A stretch of DNA of 64,000 bases from Pseudomonas sp. 30_B (GTDB taxonomy: Bacteria > Pseudomonadota > Gammaproteobacteria > Pseudomonadales > Pseudomonadaceae), in NCBI RefSeq assembly GCF_017491605.1, contig NZ_JAFGYY010000016.1:1-64000 (forward strand), written 5' to 3'. Below the pieces are notes generated by a model. The model saw nothing but the letters and a program-made list of their open reading frames with translations, did no database searches and was not told where the DNA came from. The position numbers were made by a program, and so were the translations under genes. Shown piece after piece: positions 18,795 through 27,315 of this stretch (positions are counted from its first letter, which is position 1; each line of letters opens with the position of its first letter).

Positions 18795-19724
18795 TCAGCG
18801 TGCGTGGATCGGGTTCAGTCGCTTGAGCAGGTTCAGGCCGTGGTTGCCGATCAGCAGCAGGAACGCCTCGATCTTGCGTGGCACGGGAATCGCGGCCATC
18901 GACAGGCGGCAGACCTGGACCAGGAAGTACTCGTGGAGCGCCTGGTCGCCAATGCGCTGGTAGTAGCGCGACAGGCAGTAGTAGGTGTGCAGCGCCATCC
19001 GCTGCTGCACCTGTTCGGCCTGCATGGAGAAGATTCCGCCCTCGTGCTGGCGGTAAGCCGCAGGGCCGATCTGTCCGAGGAACTTGCCCTTGCCATAGGC
19101 GCCCAGCAGCGACCACCAGCACAGGTCGCCCATGCGGATGCTGCGCAGCTCCTCGGGCATTTCGCCCAGGACATTGCGGAAGCAGGCGGTCAGGGTCGAA
19201 ATGGCCCGCGCCTGTTGCAGCTCCCGGCGGCTGGCGTCGCGGCGGTTGCGGCCGGTGAGTTGCGGCGACTTGACCACCCCGCTCTCGTCGAAGACGTAGG
19301 CGTCGTGATAGGTGATCACGTAGTCGGCGTTGCGTTCGAGGAAGTCGACCTGGATCTGCAGCTTGTGCGGGTCGGTCCAGAAGTCGTCGCCCTCGCAGTA
19401 GGCGATGTAGCGGCCGCGCGCCTTGCGGAAGACCAGGATGCCCTGGGACACACCCTTGGAGTACTGGTTCTCCTTGTGAAAGATCGGCTTGATGATGTGC
19501 GGGTAACGGGCGGCGTAATCGGCGATCACCTCGGTGGTGCCGTCGGTGGAGGCGTCGTCGTTGACCAGCACCTCGAAACGGAAGTCGGTGATCTGCTCAA
19601 GGAAACTGTCCAGCGTACGGCCGATGTAATCCACCTGGTTGTAGGCCAGGCAAACGATGCTCAACAGGGGTTCGGGCGCTGCCGGCCAGTTGGAGAGAAT
19701 CTGCAGCTCGGAACGGATGCCCAT
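18795..19724 (-). CDS. Glycosyltransferase, GT-A fold, family 2
   Basis: The product has 309 residues. The GT-A start LLSIVCLAYNQVDYIGRTLDSFL is followed by FEVLVNDDASTDGTTEVI, the metal/nucleotide region, and YIAYCEGDDFWTDPHKLQ. The C-terminal part (GIFSMQAEQVQQRMALHTYY) fits family 2 members that work in capsule or O-antigen synthesis. Only 2 bp separate it from the flippase gene upstream, so the two are probably translated together. Sugar specificity is unknown. Confidence 0.87.
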   Translation of the reverse strand: MGIRSELQILSNWPAAPEPLLSIVCLAYNQVDYIGRTLDSFLEQITDFRFEVLVNDDASTDGTTEVIADYAARYPHIIKPIFHKENQYSKGVSQGILVFRKARGRYIAYCEGDDFWTDPHKLQIQVDFLERNADYVITYHDAYVFDESGVVKSPQLTGRNRRDASRRELQQARAISTLTACFRNVLGEMPEELRSIRMGDLCWWSLLGAYGKGKFLGQIGPAAYRQHEGGIFSMQAEQVQQRMALHTYYCLSRYYQRIGDQALHEYFLVQVCRLSMAAIPVPRKIEAFLLLIGNHGLNLLKRLNPIHAR

Positions 19725-19726
19725 CT

Positions 19727-21247
19727 CTAGACACTCGGTTTCTGGAACGGTTTGAACAGACGCAGCAGCGCGGCAGCGCAGCCCACGCCCACCAGGCCCT
19801 GGGTGATCGCTCCGCAGACGCCCAGCGCCAGCAGCAGGGACGGGCGCTCGCCGGAGCGGGCCAGCAGTGCGTAGACGGGCTCGCTGAGCAGCAACCCGAC
19901 GCCGCTCAGCGCGGCGATCGACAGCGTGTCGCGCAGCCAGGGCCAGTGCAGGTCATGGCCGAAGCGACGGTGCACGAGCGGCGGCAGGATCAGGAAGGAC
20001 GCCACGCGCAGGCCGAACCAGCACAGCGCCACGCCTTGCACGCCGTACAGGTAGGCGGTGGCCACCACCAGCGGAATGCTCACCAGCGCGGACGCCACGG
20101 TGTACCAGACATGCAGCTGCAGCTGGCCATGGGCGTACTGCAGGTAGAACTGGAAACTGCCCACCGCCATCAGGCCGGCGCCGAGCACATACCAGACCAG
20201 TACCGGCTGGCACCAGTTGGCGGCCACGGTATCGCCGCTCCAGGCCAGCACCAGGTCATGACCATGAGCGGCGATCACCGCGACCATCGGTAGCAGCAGC
20301 ACACAGACGAATCGGTTCGCCTTCAGATAGAGCTGCTGCATGTCTTCGTGGCGCCCCTCGGCGACCAGCATGGTCATGCGCGGCAGCAGCGACTGCGCCA
20401 GCGGATTGACCAGACTGAGGATGCCGCCGCTGATCAGCGCCACCAGGGAGAAATAGCCGTAGTCCCGCAACGGCATCAGGCTCGACAGCAAGACCTTGTC
20501 GAGCTGGGTAAGGACGATCCACAGGCCGGAGGTGAAGCTCATGCCGAGGGCGAAGGGAATCACCGGCCGCAGCGTATCCCAGCAGAAACGCGTGAACAGC
20601 CGCACTTCCATCCACAGGTAGGCCTTGCTGCCGAGCATCAGGGTCTCGAGCAACGACACCGCCACCTGGAACTGGAAGAACACCAGCGGGTCCTGGCTGA
20701 CCCTGGCCACCAGCAGCAGGCCGCCGAAGTAGCGCAGGGTGGTGATGAAGATGTTGATCCCGTTGATCCAGCCGTGCAGCTCCAGCCCCTGCAGCGCACT
20801 GCGATACAGGGTGCCGTACAGGCGCAGGGCGACCAGCAGGCCCATCAGGCTGATGCACTGCGCCACCAGCATCGGGCTCAGTACATGGACGTTCAGCCAG
20901 CGTCCGGCGATCCACGGGCTGCCGGCATACACCGCCAGCGAGCTGAGCAGGGTCAGCGGCAGCAGGATCAGCTCGAAGGAGCGCAGCAGGCTGGCCTGGC
21001 CATAGGTTTCGCCCTGGGCGCCACGGACATGCGCCACCTGCCGCACCAGGGCCGGCGACAGGCCGACGTCCAGCAACAGCAGCCAGGACTGCAGCACCGC
21101 GAAGAAACCGATCAGGCCATAGGCTTCGGCGCCCAGGTGGCCCAGGTAGAACGGCTGGATCAGGATGCCGATGACGATCGCATAGGCCTGCCCCGCATAG
21201 TTCAGCAGGGTATTGCGGATCATCGACAGCGAGCGTTTGGCCGGCAT
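19727..21247 (-). CDS. wzx: Wzx-type oligosaccharide flippase
   Basis: The product has 506 residues with about 12-14 membrane helices spread over its length, starting at IRNTLLNYAGQAYAIVIGILIQ. It belongs to the polysaccharide-transport branch of the MOP superfamily (GLIGFFAVLQSWLLLLDVGLSPALVRQVA is a typical N-terminal stretch). The start at 21247 has AGGA 8 bases upstream. It should move the lipid-linked repeat unit across the inner membrane for the polymerase domain encoded at 11015-13645. Confidence 0.88.
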   Translation of the reverse strand: MPAKRSLSMIRNTLLNYAGQAYAIVIGILIQPFYLGHLGAEAYGLIGFFAVLQSWLLLLDVGLSPALVRQVAHVRGAQGETYGQASLLRSFELILLPLTLLSSLAVYAGSPWIAGRWLNVHVLSPMLVAQCISLMGLLVALRLYGTLYRSALQGLELHGWINGINIFITTLRYFGGLLLVARVSQDPLVFFQFQVAVSLLETLMLGSKAYLWMEVRLFTRFCWDTLRPVIPFALGMSFTSGLWIVLTQLDKVLLSSLMPLRDYGYFSLVALISGGILSLVNPLAQSLLPRMTMLVAEGRHEDMQQLYLKANRFVCVLLLPMVAVIAAHGHDLVLAWSGDTVAANWCQPVLVWYVLGAGLMAVGSFQFYLQYAHGQLQLHVWYTVASALVSIPLVVATAYLYGVQGVALCWFGLRVASFLILPPLVHRRFGHDLHWPWLRDTLSIAALSGVGLLLSEPVYALLARSGERPSLLLALGVCGAITQGLVGVGCAAALLRLFKPFQKPSV

Positions 21248-21257
21248 GACCGCTTCC

Positions 21258-22352
21258 TCACACCGCCACGGCGACCCGGCCGGCTTCCATCTGCAGCACC
21301 TCGATCACCGCGTGCTGCACGTCCTGCGGCAGCCCCGGGTATATCGGCAGGCAGAGGATGCGCTGGCTCAATTCGCGCGAGATGGCTTGCGGTTGCTGTG
21401 GCGCGAGGTAGTCCAGGGTGTCCAGCGAGGGGTAGAAGTAACGCCGCGGATTGACCCCGATGGCATTCAATCCGCTGCGCACGCGCAGCAGCTGTGCCTC
21501 GTTGCGCAGCCCGATCGGGTAGTAGCTGTTGTTCTGTCGGCCGCCGGGCTGGAGGCTCTGCAGGTCGTAGTAGTCGCCCAGGGCGGCGTTGTAGCGGGCG
21601 GCGATTTCCTCGCGCTGGGAAAGGATGCTGTCGATGTCGTCGAGCAGGCACAGTCCCATGGCGGCGGAGAACTCGTTCATCTTGGCGTTGATCCCGGGGC
21701 CCACGATCTTGTCCACCCCGGCGATGCCGAAGTTGCACAGCAGGCGGATCTGCTTGGCTATCTCGTCATCGGAGGTAACGATGGCGCCGCCCTCGATGGT
21801 GTGGAACAGCTTGGTGGCGTGGAAGCTCAGGGTGCTCAGGTCGCCCCAGGCCAGCACCGAGCGGTCGCGGTAGCGCGAGCCGAAGGCATGGGCGCCGTCG
21901 TAGATCACCTTCAGGCGATTGCGCTGGGCCACCGCCTGGATCTCTTCCACCGCGCAGGGGTTGCCGAACACATGGGTGGCGACGATGGCCGTGGTGTCCG
22001 GCGCCAGGCTTGCCTCGATCAGTTGCGGATCGAGGTTCCAGGTCTTCGCGTCGATATCGGCGAAGCGCGGCCGGATGTGTTCCCACTCCAGGGTGCTGCT
22101 GGTGGCGACGAAGCTGAACGGCGTGGTCACCGCGCTCCCGGTCACGCCCAGCGCGCGGTAGGCCACTTGCAGGGCGATGGTGCCGTTGCAGGTGACGATC
22201 ACATTGCGCACGCCCAGGAAGTCCTGCAGGCGTTCTTCCAGCTCTATGGAGAAGGGACCGTGGTTGGTCAGCCAGCCGGTGGCATAGATCTGCTCCACGT
22301 AGCGCTTGAACTTGTCCAGATCCCCCAGATACGTCTTGGTCACATTGATCAC
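21258..22352 (-). CDS. DegT/DnrJ/EryC1 sugar aminotransferase, VioA-like
   Basis: The product has 364 residues with a GTG start at 22352, chosen because AGAGGGA lies just upstream and the family-typical N-terminus INVTKTYLGDLDKFKRYVEQ follows. PLP-binding landmarks are the aspartate in VIYDGAHAFGSRY and the lysine in LSFHATKLFHTIEGG. The sequence recalls transaminases acting on dTDP-4-keto-6-deoxyglucose (VioA type), which fits rmlA in the same operon. The predicted product is a 4-amino-4,6-dideoxy sugar nucleotide; this is inference, and a 3-aminotransferase cannot be excluded. Confidence 0.83.
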   Translation of the reverse strand: MINVTKTYLGDLDKFKRYVEQIYATGWLTNHGPFSIELEERLQDFLGVRNVIVTCNGTIALQVAYRALGVTGSAVTTPFSFVATSSTLEWEHIRPRFADIDAKTWNLDPQLIEASLAPDTTAIVATHVFGNPCAVEEIQAVAQRNRLKVIYDGAHAFGSRYRDRSVLAWGDLSTLSFHATKLFHTIEGGAIVTSDDEIAKQIRLLCNFGIAGVDKIVGPGINAKMNEFSAAMGLCLLDDIDSILSQREEIAARYNAALGDYYDLQSLQPGGRQNNSYYPIGLRNEAQLLRVRSGLNAIGVNPRRYFYPSLDTLDYLAPQQPQAISRELSQRILCLPIYPGLPQDVQHAVIEVLQMEAGRVAVAV

Positions 22353-22404
22353 AGTCGCATCCCTCTGATGGATGAAAGTGCGTTGCGGGCCGCTGGCGCG
22401 CCAA

Positions 22405-23817
22405 TCAGCCCAGCGCGGAGAGCGCGAAGGGAGCGCCGTCGAGCGGGGCGTCCAGGGCCGGCTCGGGCGCCTGCTGGGTGCGGCCGGCCAGGTGTTCCTG
22501 CAGGGCTTCGATGACCCGTCCGCTGGCGTCGTGGTGGAACTGCCAGACGCCGTAGATGCGGCTGTCGAAGGAGCGCTCGCTGCCGAGCATCGGGTTGGCC
22601 GCCAGTCCCGAGCCAAGGCCGAAGCTGTACAGCCCCGGGATCGGCTGGCCGTCGCAATCGCGCAGACAGCCGGAGGCGTCGGAGTCCAGCCCACCCTTGC
22701 TCTCGCGCACCTGCAACGGCTCGCCGTTGGCGTGGCGCATCGCCGGCAGGCACGGCTGGTAGCCGATGGCCTGGATTATCACGCCCGGCTCGCTGCAGCA
22801 GCGTTCCAGGCGCTCGCGGTTGGCCGGCGAACGGTCCTCCATCCGCAACAGCTCGACCTTCACCCGGGTGCCGCTGACATGGCCGTTGGCGAGCACGTCA
22901 GTCCCCACCTGATGGGCGCGGTAGCGCAGCCCGCCGGAGCGGTTGACCCGGCCGGACACCGGACACACGTCCATGCCCTCGTCCACCTTGTAGCCGGCGG
23001 CCAGCGCTTCCTCGACGCTCTCGAAGAACAGGCGGATCGGCGCACGGTGCATCAGGGTCAGCCGTTCGAGGCCGAGGCAATCGAGGGCGCAGGCCAGGTT
23101 GTCGAGTACCGAGAAGGCACTGTGGGAACCGCCGACCACGGTGAAATGGCTGTCCGGGGTCACCCGGTCGCCAAACAGCTCCACCAGTTCGGCGGGACTC
23201 AGACTGAGCAAGGCGTCGGAGGAGTAAACGATGGGACCGTCGTGGGCCAGGTGCAGGTCCTGCTCGGCCAGGCTCCAGTGCAGGTACTCGCGGGTCTGCC
23301 GGCCACCGAGATTGAGCACCAGTCCACCCGCCTCCACCTGCCAGGAACAGGAACCACTGCGCAGGGCCAGTTGGAAGCTGCCGTCGCCGTGGGCGGTAAT
23401 CTTTTCGATACGGGTACCCAGTGCGACCTCGACGCCGAGGTGCTGGGTTACATAGCGCATGAACAATGTCGAGGCGTGCGCCAGCAACTCGCCCACTTGC
23501 GTGAGCATCGGCGCGCCGTGGGGATCGTTCTGCAGGGCGCGGAAGGCCGGCGAATGTTCCAGCGGAGCGAAGATCGGCAGCAGCGCCGGATCGCGCAGGC
23601 AGTCGAGGAACACGTCGCCCACCGAGTTGGCGGTGATGTGGTAATCCCCCAGCCGGCCGCGGCCGACCGCCAGCGCGGCATCCACAACCAGCAGGCCGGA
23701 ACGCGCCAGGCTCGCCAGCGCCCCGGTCTTGTAGGCATTGAACAGAAACCCCATGCCTGCCGGGCCGGCACCACCGACCACACAGGCGTAGCTGGAACGA
23801 AAGGATTGATCGGTCAT
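22405..23817 (-). CDS. FAD/NAD(P)-binding oxidoreductase heading the exopolysaccharide operon
   Basis: The product has 470 residues and is the first gene of the operon. An N-terminal dinucleotide-binding loop VVGGAGPAGMGF sits at about residues 13-24 and a second one, FTVVGGSHSAFSVLDNL, near the middle. This two-site arrangement is seen in flavin monooxygenases, including N-hydroxylating ones. The C-terminal part ends in YSFGLGSGLAANPMLG. The substrate is unknown. Beside a sugar aminotransferase, oxidation of an amino sugar is one possibility, but nothing in the sequence proves it. Such a gene is unusual in a Wzx/Wzy cluster. Confidence 0.7.
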   Translation of the reverse strand: MTDQSFRSSYACVVGGAGPAGMGFLFNAYKTGALASLARSGLLVVDAALAVGRGRLGDYHITANSVGDVFLDCLRDPALLPIFAPLEHSPAFRALQNDPHGAPMLTQVGELLAHASTLFMRYVTQHLGVEVALGTRIEKITAHGDGSFQLALRSGSCSWQVEAGGLVLNLGGRQTREYLHWSLAEQDLHLAHDGPIVYSSDALLSLSPAELVELFGDRVTPDSHFTVVGGSHSAFSVLDNLACALDCLGLERLTLMHRAPIRLFFESVEEALAAGYKVDEGMDVCPVSGRVNRSGGLRYRAHQVGTDVLANGHVSGTRVKVELLRMEDRSPANRERLERCCSEPGVIIQAIGYQPCLPAMRHANGEPLQVRESKGGLDSDASGCLRDCDGQPIPGLYSFGLGSGLAANPMLGSERSFDSRIYGVWQFHHDASGRVIEALQEHLAGRTQQAPEPALDAPLDGAPFALSALG

Positions 23818-24347
23818 CAGCCTGACTCCCTAGCGAGCTCGGGGCGCGCGGGCCGCGCGGCTCTCGTCGTGATACCGGCACCACCGGCCGGCAAGCGGCG
23901 CGCATTCGCGCCGGAACTCCGTCACACACTGCGAGCACTGCGCGGGGACGGGGTGCATAAACGGCAAGTCGCCGCGGGCGAGTGCCGGAGAAAGCACTTC
24001 GGAAGCTGGCCGAAGTTGCACTTTCTGCGATAACGGAAATAGCGATTGGTGCTTATGAAGTTGCGCTGGAAGTTCATCCGCAACAAAAAGTCGCATAACG
24101 GGATGAATACGATTGGCGATATGTCCGAAGGTCGTATAAAACTTCAGTCGGGACTTATTATCACGCGCGAAACTCTCTTTTCTGGCACACCTGCCGGAGG
24201 CGCATATCTGCGCAACTGCGCTGGACTTCCCGCGTATATCGGCAGCCGCTGAAGGCACATCTGCCGCTTCGCTTGTTTCGGTCATCTACAGTGGCTCCGC
24301 TAACGGAGATCGCTGCGTAACCGGGCTTTCGGCAAAATTCGAAGACA

Positions 24348-24358
24348 AAGCTACCGCC
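24348..24358 (-). promoter_or_regulatory. ops-like element, proximal copy
   Basis: On the minus strand this reads GGCGGTAGCTT, matching the enterobacterial ops core GGCGGTAGCNT as I know it. It is embedded in the 14-bp string GGGCGGTAGCTTTG, shared exactly with the second copy. Confidence 0.8.
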
Positions 24359-24435
24359 CGAGTTCGAATGACCCGATTCCATCAACGATTCATCGACTGC
24401 TTATCCCTGTAGTGGCCGTTATTTTTCAGCGGGCA

Positions 24436-24446
24436 AAGCTACCGCC
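24436..24446 (-). promoter_or_regulatory. ops-like element, distal copy
   Basis: A second exact GGCGGTAGCTT lies 88 bp upstream of the first. It is preceded by GG (GGGGCGGTAGC), as in the JUMPstart sequence. Both copies also follow a GGAATCGG string. Confidence 0.8.
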
Positions 24447-24648
24447 CCTCGGCCGATTCCGAAAATCTGGAAAACGACAGCAAAAAAGCCTCGCTTCCGT
24501 TGCGTTGGGCGCGACGGAAGTGCTCGTGCTGAGGACAGGAGGTGGTGGAAAGACAGGGGGGAAGGATCAACTCTTCCCTGACACGACACTCGTGAGACAA
24601 CTCCCCTGGTGTCTCATCCAGACACCATTCGATATTGCTATGGGATTA

Positions 24649-24678
24649 GTAATAGTGGGGGGGGTGGAGGTATGTCAA
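24649..24678 (-). promoter_or_regulatory. Candidate sigma-70 promoter of the exopolysaccharide operon, with a G8/C8 tract in the spacer
   Basis: On the minus strand TTGACA (24678-24673) and TATTAC (24654-24649) are separated by 18 bases. The spacer contains a run of eight C on this strand (eight G at 24657-24664 on the plus strand). Predicted transcription would start near 24642, upstream of both ops-like sites. Confidence 0.5.
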
Positions 24679-24860
24679 TCAACGATGTACCGAACCGCCA
24701 ATAATCCGACAAAAGGCAAATTGAACTTCATAACTCATTGATTGTTAAGCCGCCAATTAAATGGCATTCCGGGATGAATGGAACGCCTTATTCTCCACGG
24801 TGTAACAATGGTATTAGTCGAAAAGTATTACTTTTGCCACCTGACGTAAACGGCAGTGTT

Positions 24861-25832
24861 TCATCCCTGAACTATGCGGTCCTTGCCGGTGCGCTTGGCC
24901 TCATACAAGGCCGCATCCGCGCGGCTGTATAGCGCCGACAGGTTCTGGTCGTCCGGCTGCAGCAGGGTCAGCCCCTGGCTGATGGTCACGCTGAAGTACT
25001 GCTCACCCTCGTTGAAGCGCAAGCGCTGAACTTCCCGTTGCAGGCGCTCGCCGATCTGCCGCGCCATCGTTTCGTTGCAGCCGGGCAACAGCACCGCGAA
25101 TTCCTCGCCACCGATACGGCCGAACAGGTCGCCCCGGCGCAATGCGCCCGCCCCGCTCTGGGCAATCCGTTGCAGCACCACATCGCCCACCTGGTGGCCG
25201 TAGGCGTCGTTGATCTTCTTGAAGTCGTCGACATCCAGCAGCAGGAAGGCCAGCGACGTGGAGGTCGCCTTGCAGTCGCGGAAGGCCTGCTCGGCACTGT
25301 CGAAGAAGTAGCGGCGGTTGCTGCTCTGGGTCAGCACATCGGTGGTGGCCAGGCGGTGCAGCTCGGTCTCCATGTGCTTCTTGTCGGTGATGTCTTCGGC
25401 GACCCCGACGATCATCTGCGGCAGGCCGGCGTCGCCATGCTGGCTGAGGTAGCACTTGTCGCTCAGCCAGCGCACCTCGCCGTCGGCACGCAGGATGCGG
25501 TACTCGCGCTGCTCGATGACGCCGCGTTCGAGCACTTCCTGCAGGCTGCTCTGGGCGTAGTCCAGGTCATCGGGATAGATGCAGTTTTGCCATTCGCTGT
25601 AGTCCGCCAGCAGCAATGCCGCGGAGCGGCCGAAGATGCGCTCGTAGGCTGGGCTGACGTAGACCATGCGCTGCGCCTGCCAGTCCAAGGCCCAGAGGAC
25701 CGAGTTGATGCTGGCCAGCAGCACGCTGAAGAGCTGCTCGCGTTCCTTGAGCCGCTGCACCTCGGCGCGGCTGTGCAGCAACGCCAGCAGCGCTTCGTCC
25801 TGATCCACAGGCATCTTGTTCTGTTCATCCAT
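24861..25832 (-). CDS. PAS-GGDEF diguanylate cyclase
   Basis: The product has 323 residues. The ATG at 25832 (MDEQNKMPVDQ) is preferred because GGGAGG lies upstream. A PAS domain with PAC segment covers about residues 45-160 (VYVSPAYERIFGRS ... VGVAEDITDKKHMETEL). The cyclase domain follows, starting DVLTQSSNRRYFF, with the active-site loop RIGGEEFAVLLPG (GGEEF, intact). A typical RxxD inhibitory site before it is not obvious. It makes cyclic-di-GMP in the cytoplasm, and its position next to an exopolysaccharide operon suggests, but does not show, a functional link. It corresponds in position to P. aeruginosa PA0290. Confidence 0.9.
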   Translation of the reverse strand: MDEQNKMPVDQDEALLALLHSRAEVQRLKEREQLFSVLLASINSVLWALDWQAQRMVYVSPAYERIFGRSAALLLADYSEWQNCIYPDDLDYAQSSLQEVLERGVIEQREYRILRADGEVRWLSDKCYLSQHGDAGLPQMIVGVAEDITDKKHMETELHRLATTDVLTQSSNRRYFFDSAEQAFRDCKATSTSLAFLLLDVDDFKKINDAYGHQVGDVVLQRIAQSGAGALRRGDLFGRIGGEEFAVLLPGCNETMARQIGERLQREVQRLRFNEGEQYFSVTISQGLTLLQPDDQNLSALYSRADAALYEAKRTGKDRIVQG

Positions 25833-25901
25833 GGTTTGGCGCCTCCCGCTCATCGACCGGGGCTATGACCGCAAACTACGCCAAGCGGTTGCAAAGTAAA
25901 C

Positions 25902-25930
25902 AAAAAGCCCGCCGAACGGCGGGCTTTCTT
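25902..25930 (-). terminator. Terminator of desA
   Basis: The hairpin AAAGCCCGCCG / CGGCGGGCTTT is flanked on both strands by A/T runs. It lies between desA and the GGDEF gene, both on the minus strand. Confidence 0.8.
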
Positions 25931-25968
25931 GCGACAGACTTCACATCGTCCTAGGACGACGCTGTCAG

Positions 25969-27150
25969 CTACACGGCGGGGCGCAGCGAGTAGGTCTTGA
26001 GCTGCTCGGCGAATTCCTTCAGCGACTGGATGCCGCTGGCTTCCGCCTCCTGCACCCACTGCTTGATCGCTGCCAGCATGTCGTGGCCGTTGGCGCTGGT
26101 CTTCACCCAGATCTGCTGCAGCGCCAGGCGCTTCTCGTAGATCACCTGCAGGGACTGGCTCTGCGCGAGCAGATCCTGGATGCGCGCGTGGTGGCGCTCT
26201 TCCAGCAGGCTGGTCTCCCGCGACAGCAGGCGCTTGGCGCGACGGAACAGGTGGCGCACCGATGCGTCGGCCTTGGCCAGTTCCTGTTTCACCAGCGGGC
26301 CGATCACCAGCTTGCGGTACTGGGCCATGATCTGGAAGCGGTTGTTGAGGATGGCCATGGCGGTATCCATGTCCAGGCTGCCCTTGCCTTCCACCCGGTG
26401 GGCGATGGGCGCCACGCGGGCCACCTTGGCCAGGCGGAGGAAGCTGAACAGCTTGATCCAGGCCCAGCCCAGGTCGAACTCCCACTTCTTCACCGACAGC
26501 TTGGCCGAGTTCGGGTAGGTGTGGTGGTTGTTGTGCAGCTCTTCGCCACCGATCAGGATGCCCCAGGGCACCAGGTTGGTGGCGGCGTCGCGGCACTCGA
26601 AGTTGCGGTAGCCGATGGCATGGCCCAGGCCATTGATCACGCCGGCGGCCCATACCGGAATCCACGCCATCTGCACCGCCCAGACGGTCAGTCCGAGGGC
26701 GCCGAACAGGGCCACGTCGATCAGAACCATCAGCACGATGCCGCCCAGCGGGTAGCGGCTGTAGACCTTGCGCTCCAGCCAGTCGTCCGGGCAGTTCTTG
26801 CCGTAGATGCGCAGGGTGTCCTCGTTCTTCGCTTCTTCGCGATAGAGCTCCGCGCCGCGCCGCAGGACGGTGCCCAGGCCCTTGTACACCGGGCTGTGCG
26901 GATCGTCGGCGGTTTCGCACTTGGCGTGGTGCTTGCGGTGGATGGCGGTCCACTCGCGGGTGTTCATGCCCGTGGTCATCCACAGCCAGAAACGGAAGAA
27001 GTGTTGCAGCGCGGGGTGCAGTTCGAGGGCGCGGTGCGCGGAATAGCGATGCAAATAAACGGTGACACTGACGATGGTGATATGCGTCAGGACCAGGGTG
27101 ACCGCCACCAGTTGCCATGGCGACAGGTCAAGGAAACCGTTGTACCACAT
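25969..27150 (-). CDS. desA: Membrane fatty-acid (acyl-lipid) desaturase
   Basis: The product has 393 residues. The three histidine boxes of the delta-9 desaturase family are present: HRYSAH, HRKHH and HNNHH, along with membrane helices (LVAVTLVLTHITIVSVTVYLH at the N-terminus). About 150 residues beyond the last box form a long helical extension. The enzyme introduces a double bond into membrane acyl chains using two irons, oxygen and an electron donor. P. aeruginosa PA0286 (DesA), which acts on phospholipid acyl chains, is the expected ortholog. Confidence 0.92.
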   Translation of the reverse strand: MWYNGFLDLSPWQLVAVTLVLTHITIVSVTVYLHRYSAHRALELHPALQHFFRFWLWMTTGMNTREWTAIHRKHHAKCETADDPHSPVYKGLGTVLRRGAELYREEAKNEDTLRIYGKNCPDDWLERKVYSRYPLGGIVLMVLIDVALFGALGLTVWAVQMAWIPVWAAGVINGLGHAIGYRNFECRDAATNLVPWGILIGGEELHNNHHTYPNSAKLSVKKWEFDLGWAWIKLFSFLRLAKVARVAPIAHRVEGKGSLDMDTAMAILNNRFQIMAQYRKLVIGPLVKQELAKADASVRHLFRRAKRLLSRETSLLEERHHARIQDLLAQSQSLQVIYEKRLALQQIWVKTSANGHDMLAAIKQWVQEAEASGIQSLKEFAEQLKTYSLRPAV

Positions 27151-27315
27151 GGTCGATAATGAACCTCGGAAGTGGTGAAAGAGCGACCTTGCCGGACAAG
27201 GCCAGCTCGCATTATCACCAAGCGAGTCCGGAAAACCATCCGGTCTTTTAGATAAGAACGACCGCCTGCGGGCATCCTTTATACTGCGTAGCCAATACCT
27301 TCACCTCGCCACCGC

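Larger units (their letters stand above)
23818..24648 (-). promoter_or_regulatory. Long 5' leader of the exopolysaccharide operon
   Basis: About 825 nt lie between the candidate promoter near 24650-24678 and the first gene. No convincing protein gene is present on either strand, and base composition is less GC-rich than in the genes around it. Two ops-like elements lie within it. A long untranslated leader with such sites is the usual setting for RfaH-type antitermination. Confidence 0.65.

Noticed and set aside
23830..24285. Possible 151-residue gene in the leader of the exopolysaccharide operon
   Set aside because: No family motif, no ribosome-binding site, and the region is better explained as a leader carrying ops-like sites.
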